NCBI GenBank assembly: GCA_000999025.1
Contig: LCFM01000012.1
Span: 1-42,493, forward strand
Length of the DNA stretch: 42,493 nt
Reading direction: 5' to 3'
DNA from: Parcubacteria group bacterium GW2011_GWA2_43_13
Lineage (GTDB): Bacteria > Patescibacteriota > Patescibacteriia > UBA9629 > GWA2-43-13
Part shown: in pieces, positions 33,558 through 40,146 of the stretch
Position numbering within the stretch: the first letter of the stretch is position 1
How the letters are laid out: each line of letters opens with the position of its first letter
Notes under the pieces: model-generated
What the model was told of the DNA's origin: nothing
Database searches by the model: none
Seen by the model: only the letters and a program-made list of their open reading frames with translations
Position numbers and translations under genes: made by a program

Positions 33558-33591
33558 TTTTTTTGAGAAAATGATCATTTTCTCAAAAAAA
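33558..33591. promoter_or_regulatory. 34-bp perfect A/T-rich palindrome
   Basis: Two exact 17-bp arms (33558-33574 and 33575-33591) with T7 outside, GAGAAAATGA inside and no spacer. The T-run precedes and the A-run follows the stem on either strand, the opposite of an intrinsic terminator. It is a candidate protein-binding site or cruciform. Confidence 0.55.
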
Positions 33592-33613
33592 GAGTATCAT
33601 CTTTGGTGCTCGT

Positions 33614-33747
33614 CCCGCACCTATTCTTGGGAAGCATGATGTCTTTTTAAGATATGGCTTTGAGAGGGGATGCAACAGGCAAACCTATTCATAACAGAAG
33701 TTGCATTTTTACTCGTCAGGGTAAAAATACCCAAGAATAGGTGCGGG
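33614..33747. mobile_element. MITE-like element, copy 2
   Basis: 134 bp with 18-bp perfect inverted ends: CCCGCACCTATTCTTGGG (33614-33631) and its complement (33730-33747). The flanks GCTCGT (33608-33613) and ACTCGT (33748-33753) resemble a 6-bp target duplication with one mismatch. It shares termini and an internal TCAG-GTAA-ATACC segment near the right end with copy 1 (14841-14965). No ORF is inside. Confidence 0.65.
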
Positions 33748-33766
33748 ACTCGTTCATTCAGTCGTT

Positions 33767-33822
33767 GTAGAGACGTCCCGATGGGGCGTCTCAAATGAGA
33801 CGCTCCATCGGATCGTCTCTAC
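33767..33822. repeat. Family A BIME
   Basis: GTAGAGACGTCCCGATGGGG plus CGTCT, then inverted GAGACGCTCCATCGGATCGT plus CTCTAC. The stems have minor mismatches, suggesting an older copy. Confidence 0.8.
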
Positions 33823-33841
33823 ACAAGAGTATTTTAGTCAC

Positions 33842-34004
33842 AGATAAGACATAGGCAAAAAGTCCTATGCTGTGGAGTAAATATGTCGAAACATTTATAT
33901 ATTTAAATATTGATGTATTTACTCCCAAGCATAGGGCAACTAAGGATTGCAATCCATATGAATAACACTCGTGTTATTCATGAGGCATGCCTCTGTGCTT
34001 ATCT
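33842..34004 (+). ncRNA. Multi-stem structured RNA candidate in the S-layer leader
   Basis: The outer stem AGATAAG (33842-33848) pairs with CTTATCT (33998-34004). Inside are a 20-bp stem with a 2-nt internal mismatch (33864-33883 with 33916-33935), a GGATTGCAATCC self-complementary box (33944-33955) and a perfect 11-bp hairpin (33958-33968 with 33971-33981, loop TC). The nested and adjacent stems make a plausible multibranch fold. It matches no riboswitch or ncRNA class that I can recognise; it could be a leader, an independent small RNA or a third mobile element. Confidence 0.4.
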
Positions 34005-34018
34005 AAAAACCCCTCTTT

Positions 34019-34119
34019 TATAAAGTAACAAGGAGCGCAAATACCGAACCTTTTGGCAGAAAAGTCGAGTCCGAGTTTTCTCGGGCGCACAAAGGCACCG
34101 GATCCTCGTTTGCTTTATA
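34019..34119 (+). promoter_or_regulatory. Second structured leader segment before the S-layer-like gene
   Basis: The closing stem TATAAAG (34019-34025) pairs with CTTTATA (34113-34119), with AGGA/TCCT inside, and GTCCGAG-TTTT-CTCGGGC (34069-34086) forms a 7-bp tetraloop hairpin. The closed loop ends 35 nt before the ATG at 34155, a riboswitch-like position, but no known aptamer consensus is recognised. Confidence 0.4.
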
Positions 34120-34154
34120 GAGTGAGGCGGAATTAATTCAAGACCAATTGTTTT

Positions 34155-37100
34155 ATGAGTAACGTTCTCAAACGTTCAAAAAAACTTCTCTCGGTTGGTC
34201 TTACCATTTCCACTATTGTGTGGTCAGTCGGTTTATTTAGCTTTTTGGGCGTACCTTTGGTCGCTCAAGCGGCTACAGCCGGCGATTTGGTAAAATCACC
34301 GAGTAGTTCAGCGGTCTATCTTGTGGGTACTGGTGGCACAACCATCCATGTATTTCCACACTTGAATGTCTATATGTCATGGGGTTACCCTGCTGACTTT
34401 AGCACAGTCAAGACCATGGACCTTGCAGGATTGACTCCTGGAAATCCTGTCGCATTTCGTGATGGCGCTCTCTTTAGAGGCACCGCAACCGGAATAAGTG
34501 GCAAGGATAAAACAGCTGTGTTTGTTGTAGAAAATGGTAAGTTGAGGGACATTGTTTCCGAGACCGTGTACCAAACAATCTACAGCGATGCAAGCTGGTC
34601 GCGCGTAACCTGGGTGCCGGATGATTTACTTTCCAAATTCACCTATCCATCTGGTGATCAATGGACAGCAGTAGACAAGCTCCCGGGCGGAACACTGTTT
34701 AAAACAGGAAGCGATGATACCATTTATCTTTCTGTTAATAACAACGGTGTTTACACAAAACGCGCATTCTCAAGCACAACTGCGGCAACAGCAAATCGCT
34801 TCAACGCATCAACTGCGTTAACTGTTTCCGGTACGCTTGGCACCAGCCAAACGACAGGAACACAGGTAACCGGTGCTGATAGCGCGCTGTCAACTCCGTC
34901 AGTTGCGCAATTGAGTGATACAACTCCGCAGGCCGCAACCGGCATTTCCGTATCTCTTGCTTCAACGTCTCCAGTATCTGGAACATTGGTGCAGGCGCAG
35001 GCAACTGCTGATCTCGCGCACTTTACATTGACAAACAATGGCAGTGATGCGGCAAAGATCACAAAGTTGGTGTTAAAACGCCTTGGCGTTTCCGCAGACA
35101 CAACTCTTTCTGCAGTATATGTGTATGACGGAGCAAGTCGGTTGTCTGACTCTGCTACTGTATCAAGTGGTGTTATTACGTTTAATAACTCTGCTGGTAT
35201 CGTGGAAATCGCGGCAGGCGCGAGCAAGAAACTTTCTGTTCGCTCAAATATTGCCGGTGATACTTCAGGGCAGACCGTTGGTGTTGGCGTTCTTGATGCC
35301 GCAAGCATCGGAACAGACAATGCAAGCGATACTGTTTCCGGTTCATTTCCGGTAAATGGCAATATCCACAGCATTGCGTCTGCAACGCTTGCGACTGTGA
35401 GCTTTGAGAATACCGCAGGCACAAGCCCAACCGCAAATGGCGCTCTTGATCCTCAAGAAGGGTTTACCGCATGGGATAACACTGTGACCATTGGTACTCG
35501 CAAAGTATCATTAAAATCAATTCGCTTCCGTGAAATCGGTTCAATCGAATTCAAGGATCTTGCGAATTTGAAATTAATGGTTGATGGCGTGCAAGTTGGT
35601 ACAACTATTCCTGCATTGGATAGCACTGGATATGTAACCTTTGATTTCACAGCAACTCCTATCGAATTGAAAACAGGAAGCCGTGTGATTAAAGTTGTGT
35701 TGGATGTGATTGGCGGATCAAGCCGTGATTTCACAATATCCTTACGCGATGCCGGTGATGTATCAGTTACTGACAGCGAATACAATGCAAATATCTTGGT
35801 ACAAACAGCAAGCGCGGCATTTACAAATGTTGATGCCGGAAAACAGACCGTTTCAACAGGGTCATTGACCATTACTCGCAAGAGTGATTCGCCTTCTGGC
35901 AATGTTGTCATCGGCGCATCTGCCGTTACCTTGGCAAAATATGAAGTCAAGGCATTCGGTGAAAAGATGAAAGTAGAAAGCTTGTATGTCAGTATCACCT
36001 CTTCTGATGGTGCTATTGATAAATATCGCAATGGCGCTCTCTTCTTTGATGGCGTGCAAATCGGAAGCACAGCAGATATCTACGAAACAGCAGGCACTGC
36101 GGCAACCTATACTAAGTTCAATCTTGGATCAGCCATGATTGTAACTCCGGGGACACCGAAAGTGCTTGAAGTTAAATCAGACATCTTTGACAGTGATGGT
36201 ACTGATCATGTTTCTGCCGGTGATACATTGTCAGCAAGAATTCAAATTCCTGCCGCGACAAATACCCAGAGAGTGGTAACTGGAAGCTATATTTCAGCCC
36301 CTGCGGCAAATCAAGACGGTAATACGTTGACTGTTGCAGTAGGATCACTCGCCGTTTCAAAGAGTCAGTCGTATGGTGATCAGACCGTTGTGATTCCTGC
36401 ATCAGCAGTCAAGATCGGTCAGTATTCTGTAACATGCGGAAGCAATGAAGCAGTAAACTTGACAACCATTACACTTGTAACAAACGTTGCAGATGAAATG
36501 GATCTTGCTGATCTGAACAATGTGTATGTAAAATACGGCACAAAGACAACTTCAATCTTGTCAACAGCTCAAGCAACCTACTCATGGAGTATTAGCGAGG
36601 CATGTGCCGCAAATGCAACTCTTGGGATAGAGGCCTATTCAGATATCGCGGCAGGAGCGGTGGTGACTAACGGTGGCGACACTGTTATCACAACCCTCGT
36701 TGTTTCAGGTACTGCGGCTTCTGGAACAGCTGTTACGAGTGGAACTGCGGTAACCGGTCAGACCATTACCGGATCAACCGGTGGTACATTGACTGTGTCT
36801 AAAGCAAATGACACTCCAGTGGCTTCTGTCGTTATTGCGGGAGACACGCCTATAGCAGGCGCGTTGAAAGTGAAATTCACTGCCGCAAGCGAAGATATCT
36901 ATATCACAGAGCTTACCTTCCGCCAAAATATCACTGCAGACGACCTTGCAATCGCATCGTTGTCTCTGTATAAGGCAGAAGGAAGCGGCGCCTCTACCCA
37001 AATCGGCACAGCAAAGGACTTTAACATAGACGGAACAAATCCGGGCTATGTCTCATGGTCGCTTACTGGCGCGGATCAAGTAAAGGTTGTAAAGAATGGT

Positions 37101-38807
37101 TCCAGCTATGTGTTGGTAAAACCAACATACGTCTCAAGCGGACAAACAGCAGTAACCGGGCTTACTCCGCAAATCGCATTGACTCATGTCAAAGCGCAAG
37201 GCGCATCAGTTATCACTGCAACCATCTCTCCAGATGGATCGGATGATGTTACAACAACCTTGCTGGGAGCAAATCTTGATTCAACCATGAACGTGAACGA
37301 AGCGGCCTCTCCTTTCAGTATTTCTGATACCACCCTCACGGTTGATACCTTAGATGCTACAACTAATCTGGCTATTGGAACTATTATTGTTATTGAGGAT
37401 GAAGAGATGTTGGTTACTGGAGTCACCAACGCAACAACGATTACAGTAACGCGCGCGTACAACAGTACAATGGCAGTTACTCACGCTAATACCAGTAATA
37501 TCTCGTACAAAGCTGCATTGATTGCAAGTACTGCAAATACCAGCTTTATCTCTGGTATCAGCGAGGCAACCATTGCAGTCGGTGATGTGATTGTTGTCGG
37601 TGATGCGACCGGAACCACAAACCAAGAGCTCATGATTGTAACCGCGGTTCTGGCAAACGTTGGCGGTGGTACCAATGAGTTGATTACTGTGATTCGTGAC
37701 GATACCGTTGCCGCACACGCAATTTCAGCATTGATTAGTGAAGCATTTGAAGGCAATGCAATGACTGTCATGAACACCAAACCAACCATTACGGTTGCAA
37801 GTGATTCCCCAGTTGGTTCTACTGGTGGTGGAACGCAAAAAGTGGTGTTTAAGTTCAATGTCGCGGCTACAAACAATGCAAGCGATCCGGCAGAGAACAA
37901 AGTGGTGATCACGTCAGTTGACATCACAAACAACAGGACCAGCGCGACTGTTAAGAACCTCAAGCTGTATCCTGCTGAGTCAACGTATGATCAGAATTCC
38001 ACTTATGCCACCACTTGTGTTGGCCTTTCCAGCACAAAATGGCGCTGTACTTTAAGTACTGTCGGAGGCACCAATGAAGTAGTGGAAGGAATTACAAAGG
38101 TCTTTGTAGCCCGCGCTGATGTTGGGTACTCTGCGGCAGGTAGTATTGAATTCAGCGTTGCGGCTCTTGGTTCTTCAAACGCGACAGGCACTGTTACAGC
38201 AGGAGACTTTGTTTGGACTGATGGCACAACCTCAAAATCATGGGTTGACCAATCTCCAAGCTATGTCCAGTCATCCTCTGCCCAGACAACAACTGCGGCG
38301 GCTGGTGTTGCTGATAGCGTAGCGCCGACGATTACTGCAATTGCAGTTGTCGATGCGGCCGAGAATAATCTCTTAGCGGCGAACGGTACCATCGTGATTA
38401 CCTTCAGCGAGATGATTGATCCAAGTACGGTTGCTGCTGATCTTGTTCCTGACGGTACCTATACCGCTACAGTAGCAAACGGTGCGACAGGCGACATTAG
38501 CTTGGTTGATGCTGGCGCAGCTGATACCATTGTGATCGCAAACATCATTACCCTCTCTGTCGGAAACGACACTTGGGTAGAAGCAGGTGGTACGCCGGAT
38601 AATGCCGGGTCTACCAAGCTTTCACTTGATGCGACTGGTACTATTCTTACCGTGACCATCGTTGATGGTGTTGGTGAAAACCTTGAAGCAGGTGCTACAC
38701 AAACCGTTGTAGCATCCTCTGGCGGAACGACAGTGAAGGATCTTAACGGAACCGCAATGACTGCCGCGGGCAGCGATGCAGCAACCATGACATCCGACGC
38801 TATCTAA
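34155..38807 (+). CDS. S-layer-like secreted surface protein (1550 aa)
   Basis: The signal peptide spans about 1-40 (LLSVGLTISTIVWSVGLFSF, cleavage near AQA-AT). An N-terminal module (about 43-200) has GDLVKSP, VYLVGTGGTTIHVFPHL, NVYMSWGYPADFSTV and a second weaker copy (KTGSDDTIYLSVNNNGVY); this module is common at the start of CPR S-layer-like proteins. It is followed by a long run of Thr/Ala/Ser-rich beta-sandwich domains of about 120-150 residues, with recurring LTVSKANDTPVASVVIAG / LTITRKSDSPSGNVVIGA boundaries, and a C-terminal SbsA/Big_5-like domain (about 1390-1550: APTITAIAV, IVITFSEMIDPSTV). Few cysteines. It has a long structured leader and a strong terminator downstream, features expected of an abundant monocistronic surface protein. 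It lies next to the ECF/DUF5667 pair. S-layer identity is inferred, not proven. Confidence 0.75.
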   Translation: MSNVLKRSKKLLSVGLTISTIVWSVGLFSFLGVPLVAQAATAGDLVKSPSSSAVYLVGTGGTTIHVFPHLNVYMSWGYPADFSTVKTMDLAGLTPGNPVAFRDGALFRGTATGISGKDKTAVFVVENGKLRDIVSETVYQTIYSDASWSRVTWVPDDLLSKFTYPSGDQWTAVDKLPGGTLFKTGSDDTIYLSVNNNGVYTKRAFSSTTAATANRFNASTALTVSGTLGTSQTTGTQVTGADSALSTPSVAQLSDTTPQAATGISVSLASTSPVSGTLVQAQATADLAHFTLTNNGSDAAKITKLVLKRLGVSADTTLSAVYVYDGASRLSDSATVSSGVITFNNSAGIVEIAAGASKKLSVRSNIAGDTSGQTVGVGVLDAASIGTDNASDTVSGSFPVNGNIHSIASATLATVSFENTAGTSPTANGALDPQEGFTAWDNTVTIGTRKVSLKSIRFREIGSIEFKDLANLKLMVDGVQVGTTIPALDSTGYVTFDFTATPIELKTGSRVIKVVLDVIGGSSRDFTISLRDAGDVSVTDSEYNANILVQTASAAFTNVDAGKQTVSTGSLTITRKSDSPSGNVVIGASAVTLAKYEVKAFGEKMKVESLYVSITSSDGAIDKYRNGALFFDGVQIGSTADIYETAGTAATYTKFNLGSAMIVTPGTPKVLEVKSDIFDSDGTDHVSAGDTLSARIQIPAATNTQRVVTGSYISAPAANQDGNTLTVAVGSLAVSKSQSYGDQTVVIPASAVKIGQYSVTCGSNEAVNLTTITLVTNVADEMDLADLNNVYVKYGTKTTSILSTAQATYSWSISEACAANATLGIEAYSDIAAGAVVTNGGDTVITTLVVSGTAASGTAVTSGTAVTGQTITGSTGGTLTVSKANDTPVASVVIAGDTPIAGALKVKFTAASEDIYITELTFRQNITADDLAIASLSLYKAEGSGASTQIGTAKDFNIDGTNPGYVSWSLTGADQVKVVKNGSSYVLVKPTYVSSGQTAVTGLTPQIALTHVKAQGASVITATISPDGSDDVTTTLLGANLDSTMNVNEAASPFSISDTTLTVDTLDATTNLAIGTIIVIEDEEMLVTGVTNATTITVTRAYNSTMAVTHANTSNISYKAALIASTANTSFISGISEATIAVGDVIVVGDATGTTNQELMIVTAVLANVGGGTNELITVIRDDTVAAHAISALISEAFEGNAMTVMNTKPTITVASDSPVGSTGGGTQKVVFKFNVAATNNASDPAENKVVITSVDITNNRTSATVKNLKLYPAESTYDQNSTYATTCVGLSSTKWRCTLSTVGGTNEVVEGITKVFVARADVGYSAAGSIEFSVAALGSSNATGTVTAGDFVWTDGTTSKSWVDQSPSYVQSSSAQTTTAAAGVADSVAPTITAIAVVDAAENNLLAANGTIVITFSEMIDPSTVAADLVPDGTYTATVANGATGDISLVDAGAADTIVIANIITLSVGNDTWVEAGGTPDNAGSTKLSLDATGTILTVTIVDGVGENLEAGATQTVVASSGGTTVKDLNGTAMTAAGSDAATMTSDAI

Positions 38808-38823
38808 TCCGTTTTTCTCTCTT

Positions 38824-38859
38824 CCCCTCCTTATCAAGGAGGGGGTAAGGGGGGAGGTA
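38824..38859 (+). repeat. Family B palindromic element
   Basis: CCCCTCCTT-ATC-AAGGAGGGG plus the tail TAAGGGGGGAGGTA, 16 nt after the S-layer-like stop codon. Confidence 0.8.
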
Positions 38860-38886
38860 TAGCATTGCGGTGAGACCGCAGAAATT

Positions 38887-38920
38887 CCAGCCCCGACATC
38901 CAGTCGGGGCTGGTTTTGTT
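38887..38920 (+). terminator. Intrinsic terminator of the S-layer-like gene
   Basis: Perfect 11-bp G/C-rich stem CCAGCCCCGAC (38887-38897) with GTCGGGGCTGG (38903-38913), a 5-nt loop, then TTTTGTT. This is the strongest terminator seen in the window. Confidence 0.9.
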
Positions 38921-38947
38921 GTAGAGACGTGCCCCTGGCACGTCTCT
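38921..38947. repeat. Single family A REP abutting the terminator
   Basis: GTAG directly follows the terminator T-run; stem TGCC-CCT-GGCA. Confidence 0.85.
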
Positions 38948-38964
38948 GGAGTCGTCGCCGTTCT

Positions 38965-39047
38965 CCCTCTCCTTTATAAGGAGAGGGTAGGCCTGCCCTG
39001 TCCGAAGGATGCCCGATGGCAGACGAAGTGACAGGGGGTGAGGTATT
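38965..39047 (+). repeat. Long family B variant, copy 1 of an 83-bp exact repeat
   Basis: The usual CCCTCTCC hairpin and GGTGAGGTATT tail enclose an extra segment in which CCCTGTC faces GACAGGG around GATGCCCGATGGCAGACG. It is identical to 39245-39327, 280 bp away. Confidence 0.85.
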
Positions 39048-39099
39048 CAACCGCTTGCCGACATTCTAAAGAGTTGATAATCTGGATGAGATAGGGACT

Positions 39100-39212
39100 G
39101 TAGAGACGCACCGTTGGTGCGTCTAAAATACAGGTCGTATTGGATGGAGACGTGCCCCTGGCGCGTCTCTGGATAACGTATGGAAAAAGACGCCCCAGGG
39201 GGGCGTCTCTAC
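39100..39212. repeat. Cluster of three family A REP units
   Basis: 39100-39124 (CACC/GGTG stem), about 39146-39172 (lacking GTAG, GGAGACGTGCCCCTGGCGCG) and an inverted unit about 39188-39212 ending CTAC. Confidence 0.8.
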
Positions 39213-39244
39213 ACACTTACATAATAGGGAGTCGTCGTCGTCCC

Positions 39245-39327
39245 CCCTCTCCTTTATAAGGAGAGGGTAGGCCTGCCCTGTCCGAAGGATGCCCGATGGC
39301 AGACGAAGTGACAGGGGGTGAGGTATT
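39245..39327 (+). repeat. Long family B variant, copy 2 of an 83-bp exact repeat
   Basis: Base-for-base copy of 38965-39047. Its GGTGAGGT tail ends 13-16 nt before the ATG at 39340. Confidence 0.85.
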
Positions 39328-39339
39328 TACATTAATAGT

Positions 39340-39981
39340 ATGACTATGAACAAAAAATCACTCATTATTATTTTCATTCTCGCGATACTCATCGCGCTAT
39401 CCCTCATCGGCTGGGGAATGAGAGATCGCATTATTTCGATTTTTATTAAAACGCAAGAGCAGAAAGATGAAGGACTTTTAAAAGATATTCGTTTAGCAAC
39501 GCAAAAAGAGGACTGGGATGAGTTTGGAAAGTTGATGGCGCAGGTTTATGAACAACGTCTCATTGAAACAAACAAAGAATATAATAAAGTCGAAAGCGAG
39601 GCGTATGTAAAAGCAACAACCTATCTTGATCAAGAAAAAGATCCACAAAAAGCATTAGACGTGGCAACAAAGGTGTACGAACTTTCCCCTTACGGCTGGC
39701 GGTTTAATTATCTAAAAGTGCGGGCATTGGAAACATTAGGCAAGCAGGCGTTTGCAGAAGAGAATGCCCAACTTGCCGAATCCTATGCCATGCAAATTCT
39801 TACAATCCAATATCGTCTTGAAGGAGCGAATTTATTGGCTGATATTTATATTAAAAAAATTGAAGAAGCATTAAAGGCAGGGGGAAAAGATCAGGCATTG
39901 CAAGCGTACCTTGCGATTAAGGATTATGAAGTGTCGCAGGATCGGAAAGATAAACTCAACCAATTAGCCCGGCAGTTGTAG
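39340..39981 (+). CDS. Membrane-anchored TPR-like helical protein (213 aa)
   Basis: A basic head and one membrane helix (about 7-27, LIIIFILAILIALSLIGWGM) are followed by an all-helical domain of about 180 residues. Tetratricopeptide-like spacing is seen in EAYVKATTYLDQEKDPQKAL, VATKVYELSPYGWRFNYLKV and AENAQLAESYAMQILTIQYR. Such proteins usually scaffold protein complexes at the membrane; the partner here is unknown. ATG 39340 (MTMNKKS) or ATG 39346 (MNKKS) could start it. The stop codon TAG (39979-39981) belongs to the GTAG head of a family A repeat, so the last residues (LARQL) adjoin an insertion point. It sits between the S-layer-like gene and the protease. Confidence 0.65.
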   Translation: MTMNKKSLIIIFILAILIALSLIGWGMRDRIISIFIKTQEQKDEGLLKDIRLATQKEDWDEFGKLMAQVYEQRLIETNKEYNKVESEAYVKATTYLDQEKDPQKALDVATKVYELSPYGWRFNYLKVRALETLGKQAFAEENAQLAESYAMQILTIQYRLEGANLLADIYIKKIEEALKAGGKDQALQAYLAIKDYEVSQDRKDKLNQLARQL

Positions 39982-40091
39982 AGACGCATGGCAATACGTC
40001 TCTACAAAATATTGCGTCCGTGTAGAGACGTGCCGTTGGCACGTCTCCGATCAACGCGCGGATTGAGAACTCCCTATCGGGATGTCTCTAC
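39978..40091. repeat. Family A REP units after the TPR-like gene
   Basis: 39978-40005 (GTAGAGACGCATGGCAATAC plus GTCTCTAC, a short full palindrome) and 40022-40091 (TGCC/GGCA unit plus a degenerate inverted half ending CTAC). Confidence 0.8.
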
Positions 40092-40129
40092 AACGGCTCT
40101 CATGAGCAATACGTCCAATTTGAAAAATG

Positions 40130-40138
40130 TGCTATACT
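40130..40138 (+). promoter_or_regulatory. Extended -10 promoter of the protease gene (probably leaderless)
   Basis: TGC followed by TATACT (40133-40138). Transcription is expected 7-9 nt later, at or next to the ATG at 40147, leaving no room for a Shine-Dalgarno sequence. Confidence 0.45.
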
Positions 40139-40146
40139 TTTACTAT

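Larger units (their letters stand above)
33378..34154. other. 777-bp structured intergenic region upstream of the S-layer-like gene
   Basis: No gene is visible. In order it contains a strong promoter (33438-33466), a single REP (33500-33525), a 34-bp perfect palindrome (33558-33591), MITE copy 2 (33614-33747), a REP BIME (33767-33822), a multi-stem structured segment (33842-34004) and a second structured segment (34019-34119). If transcription starts at the promoter near 33473, all of these would lie in a leader of about 680 nt. Confidence 0.65.
38808..39339. other. 532-bp intergenic region made of repeats and a terminator
   Basis: No gene. It contains family B copies (38824-38859, 38965-39047, 39245-39327), an intrinsic terminator (38887-38920), a GCGGT-GAG-ACCGC mini-hairpin (about 38866-38880) and family A units (38921-38947 and 39100-39212). 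Confidence 0.75.

Noticed and set aside
33558-33591. Bidirectional terminator
   Set aside because: The T-run precedes and the A-run follows the stem on both strands, the opposite of what termination needs, and the stem is A/T-rich.
33614-33747. Structured ncRNA (for example 6S-like) at the two CCCGCACC elements
   Set aside because: The long terminal pairing first looked like an RNA closing stem, but inverted ends plus 6-bp flanking duplications at both sites fit a MITE better.
34019-34119. Known riboswitch (c-di-GMP, c-di-AMP, cobalamin, ykkC, fluoride)
   Set aside because: None of the conserved core strings that I know for these classes is present in a consistent arrangement.
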